A stretch of 64,000 nucleotides of DNA from Trachythela sp. YZ-2020 (GCA_016169945.1 JADLSH010000377.1:1426001-1490000), one strand, 5' to 3'; counted from the first letter of the stretch, positions 24,721-36,990 are shown. Notes: generated from the sequence alone by a model not told the origin. Translations and numbers: made by a program.

Positions 24721-26075
24721 GGATCTATAAAAATTTTTAACAAGAAACTACAAATTTTTTGCTGTACGAAATCACCAAAAATCAAGTATTTTGGTGTGTA
24801 AGAGAATAAAAAGTGTGCTCTAAGGAAAAGCGCACAACTATACGTATCCTTTCCTGAAAGATATCCAACGATTGAAGCTCAGAATTGTTGGAAATACGAC
24901 ATTTGCTTTGAACAAGAGCAGGATTCAACAAACAAAGATGGTTTTCATTCTTTATTTAAAAGACAAAGCGATTGTATAGAAGTTGTTCTTGGATGTTCAA
25001 AGAAAGGATAGAGTATTTTTCGTAATGTTTTATAGTTTATATAGTGTTTTACAACTGTTTTTGGCCTGCTTTTTGAGTTCTGTGCTTTTCGACATAGCTA
25101 GGATACGTTTGACCACTTCGATTTCACATCGTTTGATTTTAATGATTTTGAGCTCATTTGTAGAAATATTCTCTAGCTTTTTTAAAAAATGTTGAGCCAC
25201 AATTAAAAAAAATACCTATAGTTTACCTTTTATTGTCTTCTGCCTGGCTTTATTGAAATTTTTCAATAAATTTTGAAAGAAAAAATAGCTATAAGATATT
25301 ATCATGACTATTCATGACTGTTCATGCAGGTGTTTTAAAGCTACACTCAGGTATGTAGTCGTGATTTCAAATTAATTATATTACAATGAATTAAATTCCT
25401 ACCCAAAAGAGTCTACATATAGTGACAAGTATAGATCCCTTAAACGACTATAGGTATAGCATAAAAAGCATATTAGCCATTACAGTAGATGTAGAAGCTG
25501 ATAATATGAAAGTTTATGATGATTAAGGACTTCAGTTAAATGAAGGTCATTAGACATAACACATAATATAGTAAACCTTTATAGCATAGCTGCAATTTTA
25601 ATTTTTTATACTTATACAGAGTGGTCAGAAAATCCCACTTGATTTCAAGTTAAACTTTGGGCAAAAAGAGCGCAAGAAGAATATTTAATGGGGTGTTTCT
25701 GCTTTACGTGTTGTATTTATGTCAAATTGATTATTTTGTTTACATTTAGTATATTCAATTATATGAAATGAAAAATCGTAGTTTCTTCGACGGTTCCCAC
25801 TATTTCTAGTGCATGATTATATCACATGTCAATTAGTAACTTTATAAAGTGGGAACCGTGGACTTTTAGGCCCTTTTCTATGTTTTTAATATAGAACATA
25901 CGCGTATTTTCGACCAAAATGTTTATATAACTCTTACACATATATTGGGCGTTTGGTTTTTTAACAACAACGATCAAATTCATGTGACAAAACATGGAAA
26001 TTAGTTAGCTGGCAAGTGTGGGATTCGTTAACACGGAAGCATGCTATGCAACACGTTTCCATAGTAACTTTGTTA
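24721..26075. other. No gene recognised; one perfect stem-loop
   Basis: AT-rich. ACGGTTCCCACT (25,790-25,801) and its exact inverse (25,848-25,859) form a 12-bp stem, perhaps a tiny inverted-repeat element. GTGGTCAGAAAATCCCACTT near 25,620 resembles a Tc1/mariner end and may belong to the transposase pseudogene to the right. Confidence 0.4.
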
Positions 26076-27130
26076 ATATTTCATTCTAAACCCGTCTGCC
26101 TGCAATACAGCGTGAATTCGCTTAGGCATGCTTGTAATTATATTGTTTACATAATCTACAGGGATATGATAATATAACTCTAGTCTTAAATTGTTCCCAT
26201 GTCTCCCGTACAATCTTTGGAGTCTCTGACTTGACACTCAAGCTGTTTCTTTACTATGTGAAACATGTTTTCTATTGAATTTAAATCTGGAGATCTCACT
26301 GGAATAGAATTAAAATAATTCACAACACTCTTTCTTTATAGCTTTCTGAGCAGCTAGGCTTCGCTGAGATGGATCGTTGTCCATTACGAACCATTTCCTT
26401 CCACGCTTGCGCGAGAATAGAACTGGAAATTTGTTTCGTACGAACCAAGCGAAATACGTTACAGTGATTTTCTCGTATTCTTCAACCATTGTAAGTTATT
26501 GCGACCAGTAAGTGAAGCTGTTTCCCACCTGCAAGGTTTTTCGATCCCTTTGCAGTAACTTGTAAACCCTCTGTCTTTTTTCTCCACAGACGTCCTCTTG
26601 GGGCTAATGCGTCACTAATAGGCTGTGTCTTATAAACAAAAGAGACCCCGTCTAAATAGAATGCAATATTTCTTGAGAAGAAATCATGTTTGGCGGAAAG
26701 AATCGTCTTACTTTCGTTTCTTGCTATCGCGGTTTGTTAATACCCTTTTTAACGCGCAGGAATATAATCAAAACCAGCCGCTTTCACCTCTCGATAAATT
26801 GTCCGGTAGGACACTCGCCGCGATAGAATTCGGCTGTGCGCAAGCAAGCGCTTAATTAACAGTAAAATTTGGGTCTTGATCAGGAAGAGTCTTTATTGTT
26901 CTTATCAATTTTCTCCGATCTCTGTCCGTCAACTTCTGTGGCCTTCCAAACTTATTGCGCTTCTTCAAATCTTTCTTGCGCTGCACTTTACCTCTTAGAA
27001 TAAGAGAAACAGGCGATTTAGATATTTTCGCCTTTGTAGCAATCTCTCTGCACGAATAATTATTCTCTTTGCCCAGTAAAAGGACATATGCTCGCGTTGT
27101 ATCGGAAATAGTTGAATAATACTTCATCAT
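26076..27130 (-). pseudogene. Tc1/mariner-type transposase, decayed
   Basis: Reading right to left on the minus strand, the N-terminus (27,130-26,852) holds paired helix-turn-helix sequences: SCREIATKAKISKSPVSLIL and FGRPQKLTDRDRRKLIRTIK, then TLPDQDPNFTV. Further fragments are RKKG-like near 26,760, FVMDNDPSQRSLAAQKAIKK (the DxxxxxH/D catalytic region) near 26,390-26,330, a degraded SPDLNPIEN box near 26,300, and YVNNIITSMPKRIHAVLQAD near 26,165-26,100. The order and spacing match a full-length Tc1-like transposase of about 340 residues. Stops and frameshifts are frequent. Both terminal inverted repeats could not be paired. Confidence 0.8.
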
Positions 27131-28075
27131 TGATAGGTTACGAAAATAACAAGCCCTGATTTATTATGCATTCTATGCGCTTTATAATTCTACCTCGTCA
27201 AGAGCAAGCCGGGTGTATACGTTGACGTAGTATTTTCCAGACGTGTAACACAATAAGCACTTATCGATAATTGCATTTTGCTATCAACACATTTGCGTAC
27301 TCAAGAATCCAGATAACTCGAGAGGTTCTGCTTGAGTGGCGAAATGACGAAATCCGCAATGTTCGATATGTTCTAAAATAGCTGCATAAACGCACCATCA
27401 ATAACACGCATCATATAAACAAATAAACCATATTTGCCCTGCCAAGAATTCCGGAACCTAACACATTTGTATAAACCGTAAGAACTACTATCAAATACAA
27501 GTAGTTGCATCTTTATAAAGGAAATTTTAACTTTGCCCGAATATAACTTTTCTGACGATCAGTGACAAAACACTTTGGACAAAGTATCAAAATATTGTCT
27601 GGGTACAACATAATTCCCCCCCCCCCCTCCAACCGCCGTTCAATGTTGAGTGGGAAATTTATCGCGTAAAATTTAACTTAGTAGAACACCAATATTGTTC
27701 AGGGTGGGGGGAGGGAGGGATAAGGTTTATTTGATCAACAGCATTATACATTGTGTATTTACCTATATAGCTAGCTACTGTCCAAAACGTTTTTGTTACT
27801 GATTGTAGATAAGCGGATTATCACTAAATATATAAATTCACAATAAATTTGTATACCGTGTCATGGCGACGATCTTTCTGCCGCACCAGGTGCAAATATG
27901 AAGCAGATTTATAAAATTGCACTGGTGCAAATGTGGTCAAAGGTGATCGACTTTAGAATCGGCATCAAATTTGCACATGCATTTGCACCTACGCAAATTT
28001 GATACGTCGTACATTATACAGTGAAATATAATAAAATATTGTTTTCAACTTTTTTTATCCAACCGCAATCCACTC
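27131..28075. other. No gene recognised
   Basis: Contains a C run near 27,608 and a set of TTTGCAC/GTGCAAA words between 27,890 and 28,000 that form imperfect inverted repeats (a likely MITE remnant). Confidence 0.4.
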
Positions 28076-28181
28076 ATATCGTGGATCGTGGGCTCGTATT
28101 GTGCCTGCTGATCGCGGGTTTGCTACGATCTTCCAAGTTCCTTATCTTCATGTAACGATGGTGAAATAAACGACAAGCAAA

Positions 28182-28580
28182 ATGGCGGAAGATGACAAAA
28201 AATATATTTTGGACGCAGTTTACATCGTGATTAATATCCTGGACAGATTCATCCAGTCAGGAAATGTTTCTATAGATTTCCAAAGAATTTTATTGAAACT
28301 AGACTATCTGCAACGGTTACTTGTAAATTTGGATGTCGATGATTCCATGGTTGAGCAAGTCAGACAAGCATCAAACACCCTAATTTAATAACCTTGACGA
28401 AGCGAGTCAAAGGAACCTAGTGCATAGATAAACAGCTCCAGGAGTAAATAATAAAGGCGAGGCTGACTGACTTTCGATATCAAGGAGGAGCAATTCTCTT
28501 TTCTGTTAGAAAAAGGATTTAAAGTAACCGATATAAGCAAGGTGATTGGAGTTAGACAACGGACAATTCTGTTGGAGGTA
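28182..28580 (+). pseudogene. Integrase-like transposase, N-terminal remnant
   Basis: A 68-codon frame starts MAEDDKKYILDAVYIVINIL and includes DRFIQSGNVSIDFQRILLKL. Downstream fragments in shifted frames read NLDEASQRNLVHR (about 28,390) and DIKEEQFSFLLEKGFKVTDI then SKVIGVRQRTI (about 28,480-28,570), a helix-turn-helix. This order matches the N-terminus of a high-copy DDE-integrase family of fish and cnidarians that I know as 'integrase core domain' proteins. Its catalytic core should follow but nothing recognisable exists between 28,590 and 29,520, so the gene is truncated. Confidence 0.5.
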
Positions 28581-29957
28581 CTGTAGAATGTACTGGCTTA
28601 AGAGCTTCACAATAAAGTTCGTGCTGTAAAGTTTGAAATGAGATAGAGATACATACTATTTAATAATAGATGTATACAGTATGATAACTTTTACATTAAA
28701 AGGTATGTATAGTGATATTGGTGATAATCAGCCAAGCGTCAAGTGAGCATCCTAACTTTGGTATAAGAATGAGCAAATGATACCTGCAAAGCAGGGGATA
28801 GCGTGTGCAACGTCACCGAATAAGATCATCACAGTAAGGTCGTGCCTCCTTGAATCTTGCCAAGTAACTGCAGGGTATAAATATTATGTTTGATTTTTCA
28901 TTTAATATTATAAGATAAATAGTGTCCCATTTCACCCTGTTAAATAAAATTGTCTAAATATGTTAGAGAAAAACACTCAACAATTTATTAAAATAGTTTT
29001 CCTGTTGATTTAGTTTGAGAATTGTTGTGCATGGAAATTTTTCAAGGAAACTTCTCATCCATTCCTGTGGTAATAAAAATTATATGTACAGTAAGCTGGA
29101 AAGAACACACATAGTTAAATTAAAAAGATGCAGTTTTGGCAAACTATCAATAGATGATTTTAACATTCACAACCAATATTGGTTAATAAGTTTTGTAAAA
29201 TGAAATTGCAGTTCAAAACGATCATTTTAGCTGAAAAGAACACCAAAATGGGTAATTTATATATTTTCAAAAATATGTTCAAACTACATAGTTGCAAAAA
29301 TCCTCCAAATCTTTGACATATGAGCCCCTAATTCATCCTAACCACACCATAAGTCATCCTCAAACAACCCTACTAATAAAATTACTTTAATTTATTATCC
29401 CCTTTGCTAAGTGTGTCGAATTGAATTTATCAAAGTAGGGCGCATCTGGGTGCATTGCAAGCTAATAGGTTAACCAAGGAAATCAAGTGTATAATTTACA
29501 GGTATATACCTTTTGAAATGTCATTTAGTTGTCAATAACAAAGAACATCATAAGTTCTTGGATAACCAATTGCCGATTTGTTGGAAATTTGTCTGGATCA
29601 ATTCCAACTTCCAAAATATATTGCATTAATTCCTCTTTTTCTACAGCTGTGACAAGGGTTTGGGATTCTTTGCTTGAAATTACATGTAACTAATATAACA
29701 AGAGGAACAACAAGAATGGTAGGGATATAAATTAGAAAGTTATTTTTCACCCTGATGTTTTACAACTAATTAATCAGCATACTTACATGATGTGCTATCA
29801 TCTGCCGTAGGTCAATACCTACAATGTTTTCAGGAACAATTGGAGGAGGTTCACAGACTCTGTCTGTTGTTAAAATGTTTTACTGCAGGAGATAAACCAT
29901 GTAGTCCAGGACCAGCATGCCGTATACTGTGACCAATCATGCGACCCAATGCTTTAA

Positions 29958-31084
29958 GGTGACCCCCAAGGGTTTTATGTCCGCGGGTTACGTTCTTCCT
30001 ATATGTGGGGGGAACTTTAGATATCGCGTGTAATTTGCGGGACTTCAAAATATAAACAAATATAGAAAAACTCTTTTCAAACAAATGCGAAGCATAAAAA
30101 AGAAGCATAAAAATAATTCTAAAATCCAAAGCAATATCTGGAAGTTACATCGGAGAAAACAATGGGGTTTAATTTGGTTGCTTCTGCAAGCGGCATTGTT
30201 GGCCGTTTTTGACCGCCGTACGCGAGGATAGTATTGCGAACAGTGGGATATAAAGTTTCTGCACGTATTTGCAGTATTTCCATCTCCATTGACCAGTACT
30301 TCTGACAATAAAGATAATTCAAATAATGAAGAAAACTCTTCCTCTATTCGTGAAACGGACAGGATCGAAACTCGTACAACAAACTGCCATAAAAAACAGA
30401 ATTTCAACGGCCGCTTTGCGAAAACATCGGACGCCGGTAAAGTGATTGAACTGATGATAAGCCGTAACAAGTCATAAGCAGTAAATACCAACTTTTTCTT
30501 CGATCTTACATGCAATAATCGACACTTAGTTGGCCATAAACAGACACAGTAGATCAAATACGATATAATTTTTTGGAATAACAATAAAACATGCTTTGAA
30601 AGACTCGCGTGTTTTCATTGTTCTCCACGAAATGCAGGCGGGATCCCACGCGAGAAACGAGATTTCCGACTATTGTATGACGTCAGAGCTCAAGATGGAG
30701 CTCAAATTTCTCTCGTTTCCTTCGGTAATTTTTTCTAAATCTTTGTACATTTAATAATATCGGCTTAATAAGTGTAATGTCAATTTTTTTGTTAAATTTT
30801 ATCGAAACAAAAGATGAATAGAATTTTTTATAAGAATGAGGAAATAGAACCATTAAGCCAATATTATTTCCTATGCAAAGGAAGAAGACAAAAAGTAAGC
30901 TTTATTCTAAGTACGCTGTTCCCATGGCAATGGACTTTCAACACAAAAGTAGTACACTAAAATCTTCAGGAGAGCATTCTCGATGTTTGCTTTGAATTTT
31001 GTCCTTGTATCATGCAAGATGAAGAAACAGGAGCCTCTTGAATACAAATAGTGCACTATAATGCAAAAACTCTAGGGAGCCACC
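29958..31084. mobile_element. 1.1-kb TTAA-target insertion
   Basis: TTAA stands at both junctions (29,954-29,957 and 31,085-31,088). The ends GGTGACCCCCAAGGGTTTT and, inverted, GGTGGCTCCCTAGAGTTTT are imperfect terminal repeats. Removing the insert and one TTAA rejoins the HECT reading frame exactly, giving T-G-S-F-K-A-L-G-R. TTAA duplication points to the piggyBac or Kolobok class. No transposase is recognised inside; the frames at 30,045-30,584 and 30,289-30,477 belong to this insert and look random. Confidence 0.8.
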
Positions 31085-32732
31085 TTAAAGGAACCTGTCA
31101 GTCGCAGCGATTGATCATGAACAGGCAAACGGTAATCAGGCTGTCCTTCAAACAAGATGGAATTCCTTCATCCACAACCTCCATAGCAAGAATTCGCTCA
31201 CTGGTCCGCTGCCAACCCCATCCTCTTCCTCAAACCTTACTTTTGGGACTGCTCGTAGTTTCAAATCTGGTTTCTTATAAATACCAATTATATCTCTCCT
31301 TAATTGACTTTTACCGTCCTCACGGAATACAGTAAATCGCTGTTTGGGAAGATCTTCATCAATAACTTGTTTCTGAAACTCCAGCACAGCAGCTCCTGGA
31401 CTTAAATTTGACAGAAAGGTGGTATCTTCGACTGGTGATGCTGAAAATTCTGCCTTATGCTCTCCATCACCAATAACTATTAGGGGAATTCCTAAAGTGT
31501 TATATACAGAACACATTATATATGTATATTACCACATCTGACTGCATCCTCCACCACATGCACCCTTCAAATCCATATTTTACCACCCACTCATTATCAT
31601 TACTCATTATCAACCCCCTATTGCTGGATATTTCATCACACATTTATATTATTCTCTCAACTGTCATACCAAAATGTTGTTGGGCAGCTGCATTCAAATC
31701 TTTGTTGCATTCCTGTAAAGCATCTTTTTATTTCTGATGTAATTGTCTCAGGTCAAATCTCATTTAAAAGTTTCATTTCATTTCCAGTCTTATTTTCAGT
31801 CTCAGAATCACTATTGTATGAAATGGGAAAACATGATCTTGTTAGATTTGCAGTGTAGTATGGTATCAACAACTATACATTTGGAAAGACATCATCCAGG
31901 CACGCCAAGCCACTGCACTTGCACTATGGGGACAACTTGTTTCCCTTTTGAAAAACTCCAGATAAGTGAATTTCAAGTGCATGTCATGATCAAAATTCAT
32001 GACATGATCCCAGTTCCTGTGCATACATTTCAGGGTCAATTCACCAATTTTAGATGCACGTTAATTTAATGTAAAATTGTAAATGATATTTGAACAATAT
32101 GTGGCAAATATCATCTGTCGGCGACTCTACATCAACATTCAGCAAAACCTAAATTTGGCCCAACAAATTGTACCATGTAAACATACTGCACCTTAAAATG
32201 ATTACTCCTAAGAAAACATGACTATGCAGTCTATATTACAGTAAACTGCAGATTTGTGTATGATCTGAAAATTACCGCACTATAACTAACATGTTGAAAA
32301 ATTGTCACATTTTTGTGTGTCTATTTGCGACACACTTTCATACATGAGATATTGTTATCTCAATATTCTAGCAAACCTTGAATGCCTCACAAAAAATAAT
32401 CTTTTGAATTTGGCTAGTAAAATTATTGTGGGCATATGTACATGTTCTAATACAGCTTTGGAAATTTTATGTGCATGACAATTACAGTATATGTAATACC
32501 AATTACTGTATAAACAGTATACCTTCTTATTCTCTCCCACTCATTAAAACTTTCTTCGTACAATAGATTTGCTAATCGAAAGCAAATGAAAATATGAATG
32601 TCTGAAATTGTAATCCCATCTAATTTCATTCCCACTACACTCGTGATCAATGCATTGTACATTTGATTAATTGAAATATCTGTTTATACGTTAGCGTAAG
32701 AAAGCCCGCGCACAATACGCTGAATACAGGTA

Positions 32733-33594
32733 TTACTAGAAATACATGCATGCAAAATCCCCTCGCCCATTTGAACCAAACAATTTACTCCCCAAAAGTT
32801 ATTGTAACATGAAGTACTGAGTCGACCAATGTAACCATGGTGACACGCAACACTGTATATTTTTTATATTTTAATTTGTACAAAATATTGTTATTTTGTT
32901 TTATCTATAAAATTATCAATTGCACAACTAAAAGCCCAACTATATAAAATGGGTATGCTATTATGTACTCTTTTAGCTTTGATTTACTGCAACATTCAAC
33001 CTTAGACCTTCACAAAACGTTTCGAAATTTTCATAAAACTTCAACTACTTTTCGAGCAGTATTTTTATACTTCGCACTTGCTTTTGAAATGAAGTTTTTG
33101 AGATTTAATATGTTTTTTATTTTTCTATAACGTATTGGAATCAATACTAAAATACTCTTAAGATCAATCAATGTGGTGTTGACCACACAGAATGCTCTAC
33201 ACATTTTCAAATTCACAAACTATACTGCATGCTATAAATCGGCAAAGCAAGCATGCAAAATAGACACTTGCCCGTTTAAAACGCTCCTTTTTCGGTCTTT
33301 CGACTGTTTTCCCTCTTGTTCATTTGTCCTCCAAATAATTTTCATTTATCTTGTTTACTTACTTACATAGAAACTTGCTTATAAAATGAGTGCAAAACTA
33401 TTTTTGAAAAAAGTTTGCAAAAAGGAAATTTCTCTCGGCTTGAACTTGCGCATGCGCATAACTTACAAAACCGTCCTGTCCATGACAAAAAAAAATGGCG
33501 GACAACTTTGCATTCCACAATGTTTTCACATACCCGGGTGTAAATATCCGAGCGGAATTAGTACCCTCGCACGGCGCTTCGCGCCGGCTCGGGG
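32733..33594. repeat. Dispersed repeat family, copy 3 (unexpanded)
   Basis: A single-copy version of the 17,125-20,016 element: it starts CTAGAAATACATGCATGCA, runs through the same CCATTTGAACCAAACAATTT and TTTTCGAGCAGTATTTTTAT words, and ends with CACGGCGCTTCGCGCCGGCT. It lacks the ~160-bp insert and the tandem units. It sits in an intron or gap of the HECT-like pseudogene. Confidence 0.85.
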
Positions 33595-34608
33595 ATAATA
33601 CAAAATTACCTGTACCTGAGAAACGTATTTTCGAGGTCTGGTCTTCTTCTCAATAAAATGCAACAGGTAAAGTGTCTTAAAAATGCAATCCCTAAATTTC
33701 CCTAAATCCCACTTGTCCGAAAAACATGTGTACGTCATACCTTTTCTCTTGGAGGTGACCCGCTAACATGGTTTTTCTGATGTTCTTCCAACTTCCACAT
33801 TGCAACTACTATGCCACAAGTTAGACAGGTAACAACTGACTCGCGTAATCACATGAAAGCTCCAATCGACACCACCTGCTCTTTGAAAAAGTAAAAGTTC
33901 GTATCCCCCTGTGTCGGCAAGCGGGAACATTTTTTTCACAATTTCCTCGTGTAAATAGACACTTCTTTCATTTAATTCTAGTTTCAACGTGCAGTCCCCA
34001 AACCTGCATTACATGGGTAAGTTTTATTCTTGACACTTAAAGGAGGACCAGTAACTGTTGTAGAGGCAAGACAAACAAACTTCAGCTTGCATTGGGTTTC
34101 ATTTTTCCTCTTCAATGGTTTTTTGCCTTTCGCTGAAGAATTATTACAATTATTAAAAAGCCGTCTGTGTTCATTAACAGCTGATGATGTTGCTAAGCTG
34201 TTGTTGTTGTCTGGCTGTGATGCTGAATTTGAAGAACTGGTGATTTGTGTCCCCGATTAGTGGAGCACATGTGCTCTGCTTTAAGTTTTGACACAGAAAT
34301 AAAGTTATCATCATCATCAACTGCTGGTTGTTCTCAATGTCGTTGAACCTGCTGGCTATATTAGAATGCAAGGATTTCGTCTGGACAGAGCTAGTTTTTA
34401 ATTTTATTTTTACCTAATGAAGACGAATTGGCCTAGCTCATCTCTGGTAAAGTCGACGAACTCGAAGAATTAATTGAAGAAATTTGTTCAGCAACTTTTA
34501 AAAGAGTAGCCCTCACTTCTTTCAATCCTGAGCGATCCGCCATTGTTGAATGTAAAATGCAGCAGTAAAAGCGCGGCAAACCATATACGAGCCCACGATC
34601 CATGATAT

Positions 34609-34795
34609 AGGTTGAAATAAAAAGTTGCGTTCAACAAAGAGTTGAAAATAAAAATTTGTATTGAAATCTAAAATTGTGTTGAAAATTTAAAGTTGCGTTG
34701 AAAATATAGAGTTGAATATAAAAAGTTGTGTTGAAAATTTAAGTTGTGTTGAAAATATAGAGTTGAAAATAAAAAAGTTGTATTGAAAATTGGTG
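34609..34795. repeat. GTTGAAAAT-rich short tandem repeat
   Basis: Eight or more degenerate copies of a ~20-26-bp unit around AGTTGTGTTGAAAATATAG lie directly outside the right end of the two-gene element and directly against the broken fibrinogen exon. Confidence 0.75.
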
Positions 34796-34910
34796 TTTAT
34801 TACGAAAAAGATGAATTGCCTACCCATATGGACAAGCCATAAATTGGAATCAGTGGAAAGGTCGTTATTATTTATTGAAAAAAGTCATAATGAAAGCAAG
34901 AGCCGTTTAG
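34790..34910 (+). pseudogene. Fibrinogen-domain last exon, 3' fragment
   Basis: The sequence GTTTATTACGAAAAAGATGA, then ATTGCCTACCC, parallels 40,467 onward, the end of the intact fibrinogen gene, and finishes at the same AGAGCCGTTTAG stop. Frameshifts and an internal stop interrupt it. Homology continues 180 bp beyond the stop, past TTTACTCTAAACTGTCGTAA, to about 35,090. It is the tail of a duplicated neighbour gene whose 5' part is gone. Confidence 0.85.
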
Positions 34911-35090
34911 AGCACGGGTTTACTCTAAACTGTCGTAAATATTACGTAACATACATTTGACGAGAAGGTTTGTTATCTATATATCAGGTCAATATAAGCA
35001 TGGCTTAAAATGAAGACAATAGAAAAATAATTATTGTTCACTAAGGATAGTGACAATGAAATAGAAGCAGTTACAGAACATGTTTACATA

Positions 35091-36740
35091 TTATTTATTT
35101 ATTTATTAAGTCTTTATTAAACATAGCCACAACAAACGTGTGACTTTACATTTAAAATTCTTATATACAGGGTTCCAAAAATAAACTTGATTGTTATTAT
35201 GTATCTAAGTTAATTATTCTTAGGTTAATTATTCTTAGGTAGAATTATTAAAAAAAGACTAAGACTAAGTTATTATATATATCTAGATTAATTATTTTAG
35301 CTAAAATTATTAAAAAGACACCTATTTAAAAACGACCTTTTGAATCTTTCTGTTTTAACCTTAGGTAATATGAAATCGTGTTCGCGTTCTCTTAACGGTC
35401 TTTGTCTTTTAGGAGGAAGTAGTTCGTACAAAGGGTGGTCTGGGTTACTACATATTTTTTCAAATAAACTCATGTCTCTTTCTTTAATCAAATCAATTAT
35501 CTGAACACTTTTTGTTGTGTATCCATATCTGTATGCTCGCCTAAGAAATTTATCTATCCGTTCTAGGTACTTCTTTCCGAGTGCAGAACCCCATACTTCG
35601 ATTCCATAAGAAAATAAAGACATAATAAGTGCGTCGAAGAGAATTGTTAATTTTTTTTAGAGTAGCCATACGATCTACATATTCTCAAAATGTGCATTCG
35701 ACTGCTAGCTTTAGATATCAAATTATTAACTTGAAGGTCCCAAACAATTTGGATCATTCTGCAGTGTAGTTCCCAATAGTTTCAGCCAAGTCTTTCGTTC
35801 GATACCCGTTATTGGTTCTGGTAAAGGATTTGTAGATTTGCCACTTACGATCATTTCCCATGTTTTATTTAGATTTAATGACATTCTGTTTGTTTCCGTC
35901 CATTTTTCAATATTGTCTACCTCAGCTAGTGCGGAGTCATAATTATTTTTCACTGGAGCGCTAACAGTCATATCATCTGCAAATTTGACTAGTATGTTAT
36001 TATTTGGATCTTTGACTGTTAGATCATTTATCATTAAGGAAAATAGAAATGGTCCAAGAACTGTGCCTTGCGGTACTCCTTTATTTATGTCTACATAATT
36101 TGTTTCTATTCCGTTCACTATTACTCTTTGTCTCCTATCAGTCAAAAAATTTCTAATCCAATTTATTACATATGGATTAATGTTGGCTTTTTCTAGCTTC
36201 TTACAAATGATGTGGTGAGAAACGGAATCAAAGGCTTTCTTGAGATCGAATGAAATCACCCTGACATGATCAACATCACCATCCAGCCAATTTAGCCATT
36301 TATGGTGACACATAATAAGAGCATCAGTTGCGCTGGTACCTTCCTTATATGCGAATTGGTCGGATTTTATTAAATGTTTTAGTTCTGATGAGATCTCCTT
36401 TTTAAGCACTATTCTTTCGAACAATCTCATTATTACGTTCGTAAGAGATATAGGCCTTACTTGGGTACATTCTATAAGGGCTTTCCTTAGGTATTGGATT
36501 AAGATTGGCTAATTTCATAGGAGGAACGCATTGCTGTTCCAATGACATATTAAATATCTTTGTTATCACTGGAGCTAAATATTTTGCAAAGTCTTTCCAT
36601 ACCCAATAGGGTAGGCCATCAGGACCTGTTGATGTTTTCTTTTGTTTTTCCAAAAACCTTTCTACAGTAGGTATATCAACATTTGGTACTCTAGTCTCAT
36701 TGGGTATAGGGACGAGTTCAGGATATGTATAATTATCATC
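35091..36740 (-). mobile_element. 5'-truncated non-LTR retrotransposon
   Basis: On the minus strand a reverse transcriptase and C-terminal region end in a tail of AATAAATAAATAAATAA near 35,091, the plus-strand side being TTATTTATTTATT. The intergenic sequence on each side (ACATGTTTACATA and AGTGTACTGTCAT) is contiguous at 40,758-40,785 in the neighbouring duplicate, which fixes the insertion limits. The endonuclease half is missing. RT blocks: KKTSTGPDGLPYWVWKDFAK (36,640), HVRVISFDLKKAFDSVSHH, INKGVPQGTVLGPFLFSLMI, VKFADDMTVSAP (intact FADD) and LNLNKTWEMIV to 35,726; then YGIEVWGSALGKKYLERIDK to 35,297. Frame breaks occur near 36,440 and 35,700. Confidence 0.9.
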
Positions 36741-36990
36741 AGTGTACTGTCATAAATATTATGTAATATATCGTAGACAAGAAGGTGTGTATGTTAATAG
36801 CAGGGACGTCGCGACGTCATTGATATGACATCAATTATCTAAACGCTTGACCCTATAAATAGTTGCCAATGCAAGATACGTATCACCTACATGTATATAG
36901 TATTAACACTACGTTAGTTGCACTTTCGATTCAGTACCATGTTGAAAGATATTTAACTAATATCTAATACTATATGTGCCTGAAATCTGG
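36741..36990 (+). promoter_or_regulatory. Duplicated promoter region of PAN-fibrinogen gene
   Basis: This stretch is ~90% identical to 40,770-41,036, which follows the fibrinogen gene, so it was copied with the gene in tandem. A TATA box, CTATAAATAG, stands at 36,854-36,861 with its counterpart at 40,877-40,884. It precedes the gene whose PAN exon begins at 37,684. The signal-peptide exon expected between was not identified. Confidence 0.6.

Larger units (their letters stand above)
29525..34543 (-). pseudogene. HECT-type E3 ubiquitin ligase-like gene, broken
   Basis: Minus-strand parts, in order: MADRSGLKEVRATLLKVAEQ (34,543 on) with an in-frame TAG at 34,435-34,433; SSNSASQPDNNNSLATSSAV and KFVCLASTTVTGPPLSVKNK (about 34,230-34,000); NERSVYLHEEIVKKMFPLAD then GGYELLLFQ (about 33,980-33,870); HECT N-lobe, LSPGAAVLEFQKQVIDEDLP, FTVFREDGKSQLRRDIIGIY and VRFEEEDGVGSGPVSEF (31,491-31,200), LFEGQPDYRLPVHDQSLRLT (about 31,150-31,090); ALGRMIGHSIRHAGPGLHGL then SPAVKH (from 29,957); CEPPPIVPENIVGIDLR to a GTAAGT donor (29,787); and a last exon 29,689-29,525, EKEELMQYILEVGIDPDKFP. 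The family resembles G2E3-like ligases that have multiplied in fish and cnidarian genomes. The C-lobe with the catalytic cysteine is absent. At least four frame breaks and a 1.1-kb insertion disable it. Confidence 0.65.
28076..34608. mobile_element. Decayed two-gene element: integrase-like plus HECT-like
   Basis: ATATCGTGGATCGTGGGCTC continuing GTAT at 28,076-28,099 is the inverse, 23 of 24 bases, of 34,585-34,608. Both ends lie 40-85 bp from a start codon facing inward: ATGGCGGAAGATG at 28,182 (plus) and ATGGCGGATCGC at 34,543 (minus). The two genes therefore converge inside inverted ends, the usual layout of a DNA transposon. Both genes are broken and the integrase is mostly missing, so this copy cannot move itself. 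Two later insertions lie inside: 29,958-31,084 and 32,733-33,594. Target duplications were not identified. Confidence 0.55.

Noticed and set aside
30045..30584. 179-codon minus-strand gene
   Set aside because: It falls within the TTAA insertion and crosses its end into no recognisable protein; composition is random-like.
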